A stretch of DNA of 58,282 nucleotides from assembly GCA_023260435.1 (NCBI GenBank), contig JALQVG010000006.1, positions 1 through 58,282 on the forward strand. Direction: 5' to 3'. Each line of letters begins with the position of its first letter. Positions within the stretch are counted from its first letter, which is position 1. The notes below the pieces were generated by a model. It saw nothing but the letters and a program-made list of their open reading frames with translations, did no database searches and had not been told where the DNA came from. The DNA is from Flavobacteriaceae bacterium. GTDB lineage: Bacteria; Bacteroidota; Bacteroidia; Flavobacteriales; Flavobacteriaceae. Shown here piece by piece: positions 44,138-52,143 of the stretch. The position numbers and the translations under genes were made by a program.

Positions 44138-44250
44138 ACAAACTCCAAAAAAACAGGTTTAAGGCTAACAGTATATTCGAGTTTCCTTGACGTGAAGGCA
44201 TGCTCTAGGATACTGACTCACCCCCTCGAATTCATTCGTGTTGAGTTTGT
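44138..44250 (-). ncRNA. ssrS: Candidate 6S RNA (flavobacterial type)
   Basis: The 170-base gap between zapA and rny holds no reading frame but does hold a structured RNA on the minus strand. ACAAACTC (44250-44243) and GAGTTTGT (44145-44138) form an 8-base-pair closing stem. Inside, ATTCGAG (44231-44225) pairs with CTCGAAT (44181-44175), leaving a large asymmetric bubble as in 6S RNA. An AATTTTTG box lies directly upstream and a terminator directly downstream. The zapA-linked position and the ~113-base length agree with flavobacterial 6S RNA as I recall it. A competing pair (CAGTAT with ATACTG) is also possible. Identity is inferred from structure and place. Confidence 0.6.
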
Positions 44251-44258
44251 CAAAAATT
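44251..44258 (-). promoter_or_regulatory. -7 box AATTTTTG of the candidate 6S RNA
   Basis: Seven of eight match to TAnnTTTG on the minus strand, immediately before the closing-stem strand, which places the transcription start within the first bases of the RNA. Confidence 0.5.
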
Positions 44259-44292
44259 GACCAATGTGGGCAGAATCTTGATAAAGAACGTT

Positions 44293-44583
44293 TTAGCCGA
44301 TAGCTTCAGCAATGAGGTCATCCAATCGTGTTAGTCGTTGTGCAAGTTCCTCTGATTCTGCAGAATCTTGAAGAACTTTTTGCTCAACTTTAGAGGCGAA
44401 ATGCAAGGCACACATGGCCAATACATCTTGTTTATCTCGCACGGCGTAGTTCTGTTCAAAGCTTTTTGTCATGAGCTCTATTTGCTTGGCGGCTTTGCGC
44501 AAACCTTCTTCCTGTCTGGGATCGATGGTGAGCGGATAAACCCGATCAGCTATGGAGATTTTTATTTTTAGTTTCTCCGACAT
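44293..44583 (-). CDS. zapA: Cell division protein ZapA
   Basis: 96 residues. The ZapA fold: KLKIKISIADRVYPLTIDP at the N-terminus, EEGLRKAAKQIELM and a C-terminal helix (ALHFASKVEQKVLQD). It binds FtsZ filaments and bundles them at midcell. It lies 2 bases after the coiled-coil gene and upstream of the candidate 6S RNA. Confidence 0.93.
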   Translation of the reverse strand: MSEKLKIKISIADRVYPLTIDPRQEEGLRKAAKQIELMTKSFEQNYAVRDKQDVLAMCALHFASKVEQKVLQDSAESEELAQRLTRLDDLIAEAIG

Positions 44584-44585
44584 TA

Positions 44586-44876
44586 CTACACAGAGAGCGC
44601 ACCTATACAGCGGTCCAACTCTTTTATTAGGGTGTTCATTTTCTGTTTGGCATCGGTCGTGTTTTGATCACTGCCGAGCACGCTGTGGGCCATTTGAAGT
44701 GCTTGAACTTGATGTTCCAGCTGTGATTGTTGTCGTTGATACGCTTCAAGCGATGCTTGAAGGTTAGATCTTTGGGCATTCAAGTCAGCTACTGCTTCTG
44801 TCAATTGATGGTTTCTGTCCAACAATTGCTGTACTTTTTGCTCTAAACCTGCAACGATGGCAATCATTTCGCTCAT
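44586..44876 (-). CDS. Coiled-coil protein upstream of zapA
   Basis: 96 residues, nearly all heptad-like coiled coil (IVAGLEQKVQQLLDRNHQL, QSQLEHQVQALQMAHSVLG), ending in a helix with KMNTLIKELDRCIGAL. There is no membrane segment. Its layout recalls ZapB-like partners of ZapA, and the last helix resembles the tail of other division coiled-coil proteins, but I cannot assign it. ATG 44876 is used because TAATTTTG lies 23 bases upstream; an in-frame start at 44912 would cover that box. Confidence 0.75.
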   Translation of the reverse strand: MSEMIAIVAGLEQKVQQLLDRNHQLTEAVADLNAQRSNLQASLEAYQRQQSQLEHQVQALQMAHSVLGSDQNTTDAKQKMNTLIKELDRCIGALSV

Positions 44877-44899
44877 TTCGCAAACAACATGCTTATTTA

Positions 44900-44907
44900 C
44901 AAAATTA
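44900..44907 (-). promoter_or_regulatory. -7 box TAATTTTG of the coiled-coil protein-zapA unit
   Basis: Exact TAnnTTTG match on the minus strand, 23 bases before ATG 44876. A divergent TAATTTTA at 44944-44951 serves the M23 peptidase gene. Confidence 0.6.
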
Positions 44908-44943
44908 ATCATTTAATGGCAAAAAAGTATCATTCTTCTTTTA

Positions 44944-44951
44944 TAATTTTA
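44944..44951 (+). promoter_or_regulatory. -7 box TAATTTTA of the M23 peptidase gene
   Basis: Seven of eight match to TAnnTTTG, 6 bases before ATG 44958, giving a leaderless or near-leaderless message and favouring this start. Confidence 0.45.
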
Positions 44952-44957
44952 AAGCAT

Positions 44958-46637
44958 ATGCGCTTACCCATAATTACACTGTGGCTAGGGATATTGCTCG
45001 TCGCAACAGATGCCCAAGCCACCCAGACATCAAACGATTCCATCATCCCACCCATGGACATTCCCTTGGTGTTGGCGGGTAATTTTGCTGAATTGAGAAA
45101 CAATCACTTCCACGCAGGTTTGGATATTAAAACCCAACAACGTGAGGGTATCCCTGTTAGAGCCGTAATGGAAGGCTATGTGTCCCGAATAAAGGTAAGT
45201 CCCTGGGGGTATGGAAAAGTCATTTACATCACCCATCCCAACCAAACAACTACGGTTTACGCTCACTTACAAAAATTTTCTGGCCCCATTGAAAAGTACG
45301 TATACGAGCAACAATACACTGCTGAATCTTTTGAAATTGAACGATTTCTAACTCCGGAACAACTGCCCGTAACTCAAGGAATGGTCATCGGGCTCAGCGG
45401 AAATACGGGAAGCTCTGCAGCTCCCCATTTGCATTTTGAAATTCGAGATACCCAAAGCGCTGATCCGCTCAACCCAGCTGAACGGGGAATTCGAGTCAAT
45501 GATCACACTCCTCCCATGATTCAACAGCTTTGGCTCTATGAACCTTGGAACAACCTGGACAAAATCAAAAAAAGACAAATCCCGATGCAACTTCCCCAAC
45601 AAGGCTCATGGACAACATCGGAAGTGCGCATCAGCGGTCCAGCTGCATTAGGTTTGGTGGGATTTGACAGGCAAGAAGGCGCTGCTAACAGAAATGGGAT
45701 TTATGGATACCGAGTGAAACTAGGAAACCGCGTGCTGTATGAAAAAACTCATCAAAGGTTTTCATTTAGCGATGATGCTCAATTCAATTACTTGATCGAC
45801 TACCCCCAATACCAAAAAACCAGATCAATGGTTCGTTGGTTATTTGCCCCAAACGATCAGAAACAAGGTTGGTTTACGCTGGCGATCAACCAAAGAGACA
45901 CCATTCACCTAGAGGTTTGGGACCTAAACGGAAATATGACGCACGGTAAAATTCCCGTGTTGGGGACTGCGGCTGAATACGGCATCTCACCTCCATGGGC
46001 GGATGCGAGCACTCAGAAAGGACACGAGATCATTCTGCCAGATCGCCCATGGCAATTTCAGTCAGGATCCTGGCAAATCAATATTCCTCCACATGCACTA
46101 TACGAGAAAGCTGAACTCTTTGTCGGGGAGAAAAAATCGGGCATTCAAATAGGAAACCCACATATACCCTTGGCAAAATCAATTTCCATCACCAAAAAAA
46201 TGGATTCTATTCCCGAGGAAAAAAAGAGGTTTGCCACTCTTGTGCGCACCACAGAAAAAGGGGGACGTGTTTTTATGCCCACCACAAAAAAAGACAACGA
46301 ACTAACCGCATGGACAAAAATATTGGGGAACTATCAGGTGGGATTTGATTCCATCGCACCCAGTATTCAACCAAAAAATTTCGTGCGCCAACAGAAACTA
46401 CCCTATTTTAATTTTCTGACATTTAAAATCAGTGACATGGGAAGTGGCATTCAATCCTATAGAGGCACTGTCAATGGTCAATGGATGTTGTTGGAATATG
46501 AACCCAAAAAAGCACAACTAACCTACAAAGCAGATCATTTAGTTGATGCGGCAGGCACTTATGAAATTGCCGTAGAAGTTATAGATCAGGTAGGCAACAA
46601 GGCTGTATTTTCGACGCAACTAACCAAAACAAAATAA
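44958..46637 (+). CDS. Exported M23 (LytM-type) metallopeptidase
   Basis: 559 residues with a signal peptide (LPIITLWLGILLVATDAQA). The M23 domain is at about residues 30-170: zinc ligands in HFHAGLDIK and PHLHFEIRD, with YAHL and GNTGSSA between. The remaining ~380 residues are beta-rich and include an Ig-like segment near the C-terminus (YRGTVNGQWMLLEYEPKKAQ). Such enzymes cut peptide cross-links in peptidoglycan or activate amidases. The start at ATG 44958 gives a clean signal peptide; an upstream in-frame start at 44889 would not. Confidence 0.92.
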   Translation: MRLPIITLWLGILLVATDAQATQTSNDSIIPPMDIPLVLAGNFAELRNNHFHAGLDIKTQQREGIPVRAVMEGYVSRIKVSPWGYGKVIYITHPNQTTTVYAHLQKFSGPIEKYVYEQQYTAESFEIERFLTPEQLPVTQGMVIGLSGNTGSSAAPHLHFEIRDTQSADPLNPAERGIRVNDHTPPMIQQLWLYEPWNNLDKIKKRQIPMQLPQQGSWTTSEVRISGPAALGLVGFDRQEGAANRNGIYGYRVKLGNRVLYEKTHQRFSFSDDAQFNYLIDYPQYQKTRSMVRWLFAPNDQKQGWFTLAINQRDTIHLEVWDLNGNMTHGKIPVLGTAAEYGISPPWADASTQKGHEIILPDRPWQFQSGSWQINIPPHALYEKAELFVGEKKSGIQIGNPHIPLAKSISITKKMDSIPEEKKRFATLVRTTEKGGRVFMPTTKKDNELTAWTKILGNYQVGFDSIAPSIQPKNFVRQQKLPYFNFLTFKISDMGSGIQSYRGTVNGQWMLLEYEPKKAQLTYKADHLVDAAGTYEIAVEVIDQVGNKAVFSTQLTKTK

Positions 46638-46643
46638 CTATCC

Positions 46644-47792
46644 TTACTGTGCCATAAGCGCACACAGCTGATCCACTGCGTAATCAATCTCTTCAACTTG
46701 ATTGGTATGCGCTAGTGAAAAACGAATGGCGTTGGCGGCTCTTGAGGTATCCGACAACAATTCAGTGAGTACATGCGACGCCTGAGAACTACCCGATTGA
46801 CAAGCGGATCCCTTGGAGCAAGCGATTCCTTGCATATCCAGCTGGAACAACAACATCAAAGATTGTTCTTGAGTCAAAGGAAGACTGACGTTTAACAGTG
46901 TGTAGGTACTTTTATCCAGATCAGCGCAAGCACCATTAAACTGTACCCCTGGAATACGACTGGTCAACTGATCGATGAAGTATTTTTTCAGGTGGAGCAC
47001 ATAACGCTGCTCTTGTTCCAGTTTTTCGTAGGAAAGCACAAAGGCTTTTTCCATACCCAAAATGTTGTGAACAGATTCTGTCCCTGCGCGAAAACCACGC
47101 TCTTGGGCACCTCCAGCAATAAGTGGCTTAATCGGATGTTTTTTTCGGATAAAGGCAAATCCTATTCCCTTTGGACCGTGGAACTTGTGTGCTGCTGCAG
47201 TCAAGAAATCAATTGGAACTTCTTGGAGATTCCAGGCAAAATGACCGATGGATTGTACCGTATCCGAATGAAATAGCGCTTGGTGATCTTGACAGATCTT
47301 AGCTACTCTGGCTACATCAAGCAAATTACCGATCTCATTGTTTACATGCATCAAACTCACCAAGGTTTTGGTGGGAACTTTCCCTAAAAGTTCATTGAGT
47401 TCATCCAAATCTGGATGACCTTGATCGTCAATTGATAAAAACAGGAGCTCGATAAGGCCTTGATCCCTTAAATCTTCCAATGGATGAAGCACGGCATGGT
47501 GTTCAATCGCCGTGGTAATTACTCTTTTCACCCCTAAATCGCGAACTGCCCCATAAATAATCATGTTATCCGCTTCTGTCCCCCCTGAGGTGAATATGAT
47601 TTCCGCAGGGTGAGCGCCGAGCTGGGCGGCAATTGTTTTTCTAGCTTGTTCCAAGCCTGATTTTGCTTGACGACCAAATTGATGGGTCGAAGACGGATTG
47701 CCAAAATGTTGGCTCATCGCTTGATGCATTACCTCGATCACCTCACTTCGCAATGGGGTGGTGGCTGCGTGGTCAAAATAAATTTGTTTCAT
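46644..47792 (-). CDS. Cysteine desulfurase, IscS/NifS-type
   Basis: 382 residues. PLP enzyme that takes sulfur from cysteine for Fe-S clusters and tRNA thiolation. [10 protein letters not shown] at the start, [12 protein letters not shown], the PLP Lys in [26 protein letters not shown], and the catalytic Cys in [17 protein letters not shown]. It overlaps the ornithine aminotransferase gene by 4 bases (ATGA). No iscU or other cluster gene adjoins, so the specific route is not shown. Confidence 0.93.
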   Translation of the reverse strand: MKQIYFDHAATTPLRSEVIEVMHQAMSQHFGNPSSTHQFGRQAKSGLEQARKTIAAQLGAHPAEIIFTSGGTEADNMIIYGAVRDLGVKRVITTAIEHHAVLHPLEDLRDQGLIELLFLSIDDQGHPDLDELNELLGKVPTKTLVSLMHVNNEIGNLLDVARVAKICQDHQALFHSDTVQSIGHFAWNLQEVPIDFLTAAAHKFHGPKGIGFAFIRKKHPIKPLIAGGAQERGFRAGTESVHNILGMEKAFVLSYEKLEQEQRYVLHLKKYFIDQLTSRIPGVQFNGACADLDKSTYTLLNVSLPLTQEQSLMLLFQLDMQGIACSKGSACQSGSSQASHVLTELLSDTSRAANAIRFSLAHTNQVEEIDYAVDQLCALMAQ

Positions 47793-49075
47793 GACTTGGG
47801 TTCAAAAGCGCTTAATGTTCGGGTGATGATATCGATACATTCATCTAGTTGCTCTTCAGTAATCACCAAAGGTGGGGCAAATCTAATGATATTTCCATGG
47901 GTGGGTTTGGCCAATAGTCCAGCGTGACTAAGTGCTACACATATGTTCCATGCCGTATCCCCATCTGGGTGGTCGTTGATCACGATAGCATTAAGCAAAC
48001 CGCGGCCGCGCACCAAACGGACAATTTTGGATCCATCTATATATCGCTGCAACGAAGACCTAAAACGTTCTCCTAGCACTCTTGCTTTCAGAGCGAGCTG
48101 CTCTTGTTCAACCACTTCTAAAGCAGCCACAGCAACGGCTGCAGCAATAGGATTACCCCCAAAAGTACTGCCGTGACTGCCTGGCTCAATGACATCCATC
48201 ACCTCATTCTGGGCCAATACCGCAGAAACAGGGTACATTCCACCAGACAACGCCTTGCCCAACACCAATAAATCTGGTTTGACTTCCGGGGTACCACTGC
48301 AATGTGCCTCTACACAAGTACAGTTACCGCAGGTAGCCAACAGATTTCCTGTACGAGCAATCCCGGTTTGTACCTCATCGGCGATCATCAACACTCGGTG
48401 CTTCGTGCAGAGTGCTCTCGCCTGAGCCAAATAAGAAGGATCTGGCACAAACACACCAGCCTCCCCTTGTATGGGCTCTACCAAGAATGCAGCGATATGT
48501 GGATCGGACTCCAGTGCTTGAGCTAGAGCGGGGATGTCGTTATACGGTATTTGAATAAAACCCTCTGTGTAGGGACCAAAATCCTTTTGGGCTGTAGGAT
48601 CAGAGGAAAAGGAAATGATGGTGGTGGTTCGACCGTGAAAATTATTGGCACAGACGATAACTTTTGCTTGATTAGCCGGAATCATTTTTACTCTATAGCC
48701 CCATCTTCTGGCAATTTTTAGCGCTGTTTCCACTGCTTCAGCACCGGTATTCATCGGCAAGACCTTATCAAATCCAAATGTTTGGGTGATTTTTTGCTCA
48801 TAGGCCCCCAACTGATCATTGTAGAATGCCCGAGACGTCAAAGCGAGTTTTTGCGCTTGGTCAATCAGTGCTTGTGTGATTTTAGGATGACTATGCCCTT
48901 GATTTACTGCGGAGTATGCGGACAAAAAATCATAGTACTTTTTACCTTCCACATCCCAAAGGTAAACACCTGATCCTTCCTTAAGTACCACAGGTAGTGG
49001 GTGATAATTATGAGCTCCGTATTTTGATTCTAGCGCTATCGCTTCTTGTGAGCTATTGATGGTAGTACGTGTCAT
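47789..49075 (-). CDS. rocD: Ornithine aminotransferase
   Basis: 428 residues. It converts ornithine and 2-oxoglutarate to glutamate semialdehyde and glutamate. PLP fold-type I motifs: [47 protein letters not shown], and Lys274 in [15 protein letters not shown] Cys-rich loop (Cys249, 252, 254 and 259) is inserted between the pyridine-ring Asp region and the PLP Lys. Translationally coupled to the cysteine desulfurase. A possible AATATTTG promoter lies about 70 bases upstream. Confidence 0.93.
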   Translation of the reverse strand: MTRTTINSSQEAIALESKYGAHNYHPLPVVLKEGSGVYLWDVEGKKYYDFLSAYSAVNQGHSHPKITQALIDQAQKLALTSRAFYNDQLGAYEQKITQTFGFDKVLPMNTGAEAVETALKIARRWGYRVKMIPANQAKVIVCANNFHGRTTTIISFSSDPTAQKDFGPYTEGFIQIPYNDIPALAQALESDPHIAAFLVEPIQGEAGVFVPDPSYLAQARALCTKHRVLMIADEVQTGIARTGNLLATCGNCTCVEAHCSGTPEVKPDLLVLGKALSGGMYPVSAVLAQNEVMDVIEPGSHGSTFGGNPIAAAVAVAALEVVEQEQLALKARVLGERFRSSLQRYIDGSKIVRLVRGRGLLNAIVINDHPDGDTAWNICVALSHAGLLAKPTHGNIIRFAPPLVITEEQLDECIDIITRTLSAFEPKS

Positions 49076-49200
49076 TTCTTGCGATTACATCCAACTTAAG
49101 ACATTCCTACTTCTGTGGTGGAGAGAAATCATCCAGGGTAAAACTACAAATATTGAACATGAATTAAAACCCTTTACACAGCGCACGCGAAAAAAGATAT

Positions 49201-49208
49201 TATTTTTG
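49201..49208 (+). promoter_or_regulatory. -7 box TATTTTTG of the RlmD-type gene
   Basis: Exact TAnnTTTG match only 4 bases before ATG 49213, implying a leaderless message. Confidence 0.65.
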
Positions 49209-49212
49209 GGGC

Positions 49213-50625
49213 ATGCGAAAAGTAAAAACCCCGCAGACCTTCACCGAACTTCTTGTGGTGGACACTGCAGACAAAGGCCGAAGTGTGGCCAAAACCCCTG
49301 ACGGCCAAGTTATTTTCTTAGAAGGTGCCGTGCCGGGTGATGTAGTCAACGTGCGTACCACCAGAAAGAAAAAAAACTTTTTCGAAGGAGTTGTTACGGA
49401 AATCAAAGAACCTTCACCCTATCGAACAGTACCAAAATGCGTGCACTTTGGGGTCTGTGGGGGATGCAAATGGCAAAACATGTCTTACGAAAGACAACTC
49501 TATTTCAAAGAAAAAGAAGTAGCCCAAAACATAGAACGCATTGGACATACACAAGCCTTAACCACTATTCCCATTGCAGGATGTCCCACACCCTATGGGT
49601 ATAGAAATAAGATGGAGTTCTCTTTTTCTGCGCAAAGGTGGCTTACTGATGCTGAAATCAAACAAACCGAAGAAATTACAGATCGCGAAGCCTTAGGTTT
49701 TCATATTCCTGGAATGTGGGATAAAATACTCGACCTAAAAGAGTGTCACCTGCAACCAGAACCCTCTAACAGTATTCGATTAGCTGTTAAAGCATACGCC
49801 CTAAAACACGGGTTATCATTTTACCATGTGCGGCAGCAAACTGGATTATTGCGCAGCTTAATGATTCGCAACAACCAAGCTGGTGCCGTAATGGTGCTCT
49901 TTCAATTTTTTGAAAACAATCAAGAACAAATCAAAGGATTGCTTGATTATTTACTCGGTGCATTTCCTCAAATCGAATCCATGATGTACACCATCAACCA
50001 AAAAGCTAACGACAGTTTATACGATTGTGAATTGGTGTGCTACAACGGTCAAGACTTCATCATGGAAACCATGGAAGGATTAAGCTTTAAAATTCAGGCA
50101 AAATCCTTTTATCAAACCAACCCAACTCAGGCGTACACCTTGTATCAAATCGCTCGAACGATGGCTGGACTCACCGGCACGGAAGTAGTCTATGACTTGT
50201 ATACAGGTACTGGCACCATTGCCCAATTTGTGGCAAAATCTGCCAAAAAAGTTATAGGGATAGAGTCGGTAGCTGATGCTGTAGCAGATGCCAAGGCCAA
50301 TGCATCCCACAACCAAATAAACAATGTCCATTTTTTTGTGGGTGATATGAAATCGTTGCTCACTGAAGAGTTTGTCCGGGAACACGGAGCTTGTGATGTG
50401 CTTATTACCGATCCCCCAAGGGCTGGAATGCATCCCGATGTGGTGGAACAAATCCTGTCCATGGCCCCAGAGAAAATTGTGTACGTCAGCTGTAATAGTG
50501 CGACCCAAGCCAGAGACATTGCACTGCTCACTAAAAAATATCGACTAATCTCCAGTCAAGCCGTGGATATGTTTCCTCAAACCCACCACGTGGAAAATGT
50601 TGTACTTTTAACCAAAATAGCGTGA
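49213..50625 (+). CDS. rlmD: 23S rRNA (uracil-5-)-methyltransferase, RlmD type
   Basis: 470 residues. An N-terminal TRAM domain (about 10-70), an Fe-S cluster motif CVHFGVCGGCKWQNM, and a SAM-dependent methyltransferase domain: VYDLYTGTGTIAQFVA, ITDPPRAGMHP and the catalytic Cys in VYVSCNSATQARD. It matches the RlmD/RlmC/TrmA group; the Fe-S motif and length fit RlmD (m5U1939), although RlmC-type specificity is not ruled out. Its stop overlaps the DUF6452 gene by 4 bases. Confidence 0.9.
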   Translation: MRKVKTPQTFTELLVVDTADKGRSVAKTPDGQVIFLEGAVPGDVVNVRTTRKKKNFFEGVVTEIKEPSPYRTVPKCVHFGVCGGCKWQNMSYERQLYFKEKEVAQNIERIGHTQALTTIPIAGCPTPYGYRNKMEFSFSAQRWLTDAEIKQTEEITDREALGFHIPGMWDKILDLKECHLQPEPSNSIRLAVKAYALKHGLSFYHVRQQTGLLRSLMIRNNQAGAVMVLFQFFENNQEQIKGLLDYLLGAFPQIESMMYTINQKANDSLYDCELVCYNGQDFIMETMEGLSFKIQAKSFYQTNPTQAYTLYQIARTMAGLTGTEVVYDLYTGTGTIAQFVAKSAKKVIGIESVADAVADAKANASHNQINNVHFFVGDMKSLLTEEFVREHGACDVLITDPPRAGMHPDVVEQILSMAPEKIVYVSCNSATQARDIALLTKKYRLISSQAVDMFPQTHHVENVVLLTKIA

Positions 50626-51128
50626 TGCGCCGTATAGGTTATTGGCTTTTATTGGCCATTTTTTTCATTCAAGTAGGCTGCGAAAAGGATGACATCTGCA
50701 TTGCAGGTGACGCCCCACGTTGGCATATTTCATTTAGAGACGCTGCACAACCCGACCTCCCTAAAGCGCCTGAATCCCTATGGATTGTAGGTGCAGACTC
50801 AACGAAACCATTGACCAATCCTGTTCCTGGCAGTAGTGAGTCTACTGAAATTTGGTTGCCCATCGACCCGACAAGCTCAAAAACCGCGTTTAACTTAATC
50901 GCCTTTGGCGTTCTAGAAAATGACCAATTAAGCGGATCGGTAGAACAATTGGCTATCTCGTACGCCACCGAACCAAAGTTTTTATCTAAAGCTTGTGGAT
51001 TTACGCCTCAATACTTCCAGGTTGAAGGAACCTGGTTGGAACAAAACAAATCCTGGATAAAATCCGTAACCTGGACGACCACACAAATTACAGAAGATGA
51101 AAGCATACATACGATCATCTATCACTAA
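50622..51128 (+). CDS. DUF6452 lipoprotein
   Basis: 168 residues with a lipoprotein signal peptide (LLLAIFFIQVGCEKDDIC) whose Cys-rich start is typical of DUF6452. The rest is a beta-rich domain ending in TEDESIHTIIYH. It belongs to a Bacteroidetes-specific family of unknown function that sits next to DUF6048. It overlaps the RlmD gene by 4 bases and the DUF6048 gene by 32. Confidence 0.82.
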   Translation: MMRRIGYWLLLAIFFIQVGCEKDDICIAGDAPRWHISFRDAAQPDLPKAPESLWIVGADSTKPLTNPVPGSSESTEIWLPIDPTSSKTAFNLIAFGVLENDQLSGSVEQLAISYATEPKFLSKACGFTPQYFQVEGTWLEQNKSWIKSVTWTTTQITEDESIHTIIYH

Positions 51129-51915
51129 GTGGGTAGCTTTAATTGGGTTATCCGGTCTATGGGCCCAGAATACGTCTGTCAAGGATTCAGTTCTGCCTAA
51201 GGAACCCTATGGATTGAGAATCGGTTACGACCTGGCAAAAACATTGAGATCACAAACCAAAGAAGGGTATGCTGGAAATGAAATCAGTGCGGATCTTCGC
51301 ATTGGGGGATTCCGATACGTAGCTGTTGAGCTCGGAAGTGAAAAAATCACGCTGATGGAGGACAGCTACACATGGACGCCCAGTGGCTCCTACCTTAAAG
51401 CAGGCCTAGATCTCAATTTTTACGACAACTGGTTCGGAATGAACAATATGATCTTTGGCGGATTTAGACTAGCGCGTGCCCACTATGAAGTCAAAACAGA
51501 ATCGATGATGTGGTATGATTCAAACAGATATTGGCACCCAGATCAATATGCTGTAGCGACAAAAATACCTGGGCCAGTGAGCGGTTTAAACGCTCATTGG
51601 TTAGAGGCTGTTGTCGGGATTAAGGCAGAATTGTTTAAAAATGTGTATTTGGGCGGAAGCGTTCGACTGGGCTACTTGGTATCAGCCCCAAAATTAATTA
51701 ACGCGCCCAACCATTGGATTCCAGGGTTCAACACAGTAACCGATGAAGCTAGATTTGGCAGCAGTTATCAATATCAACTCAGCTATTTAGTCCCTCTTTT
51801 TGAACGCCCGAAAGTATACCGCAAGAAAAAACCACAGTTGGAGTCCGGAGGTGAAGATCCCTTCTCTGGATCCAGAAACATGGGACAATCAGGCTTTAGA
51901 GACAGTGGATTTTGA
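51097..51915 (+). CDS. DUF6048 outer-membrane-like protein
   Basis: 272 residues with a signal peptide (KWVALIGLSGLWAQ) and alternating strand-like segments (YGLRIGYDLAK, GFRYVAVELGSE, YLKAGLDLNFYDN), consistent with a small outer-membrane beta-barrel. It pairs with the DUF6452 lipoprotein, with 32 bases of overlap in different frames. The C-terminus is Gly/Ser-rich and does not end in a classic barrel signature. Function unknown. Confidence 0.82.
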   Translation: MKAYIRSSITKWVALIGLSGLWAQNTSVKDSVLPKEPYGLRIGYDLAKTLRSQTKEGYAGNEISADLRIGGFRYVAVELGSEKITLMEDSYTWTPSGSYLKAGLDLNFYDNWFGMNNMIFGGFRLARAHYEVKTESMMWYDSNRYWHPDQYAVATKIPGPVSGLNAHWLEAVVGIKAELFKNVYLGGSVRLGYLVSAPKLINAPNHWIPGFNTVTDEARFGSSYQYQLSYLVPLFERPKVYRKKKPQLESGGEDPFSGSRNMGQSGFRDSGF

Positions 51916-52143
51916 TCATTTGATTTGGCGCACACCCTTGATCAACAGCCACTTCATCATCAGTTTTTTTCCTTCTTTATCGACTACCACCCCGAATTTT
52001 GGCGACAAAATATTGGCTAAAATAGCCGCGAAAACAATCGGAAAAAGATTATCAACAGGATATAGCCAAAGCAACAAATAGCGAAATGCAAGGAATAAAA
52101 AAGTAAATCCTATAAAATTAAAGATCAGTGCTTTGGCCTTCAT
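51916..52143 (-). CDS. Small two-segment membrane protein
   Basis: 75 residues. Two hydrophobic segments (LIFNFIGFTFLFLAFRYLLL and FPIVFAAILANILSP) followed by a basic cytoplasmic tail (DKEGKKLMMKWLLIKGVRQI). It begins 26 bases inside the 3' end of the RlmL-type gene and ends directly against the convergent DUF6048 stop. Not recognised; the coding call rests on the plausible composition and packed position. Confidence 0.6.
   Translation of the reverse strand: MKAKALIFNFIGFTFLFLAFRYLLLWLYPVDNLFPIVFAAILANILSPKFGVVVDKEGKKLMMKWLLIKGVRQIK

Noticed and set aside
44138-44250. tmRNA or SRP RNA between zapA and rny
   Set aside because: Too short for tmRNA, no tRNA-like acceptor or tag frame, and no GGAA-tetraloop/SRP core. 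The closing-stem and bubble layout fits 6S RNA better.
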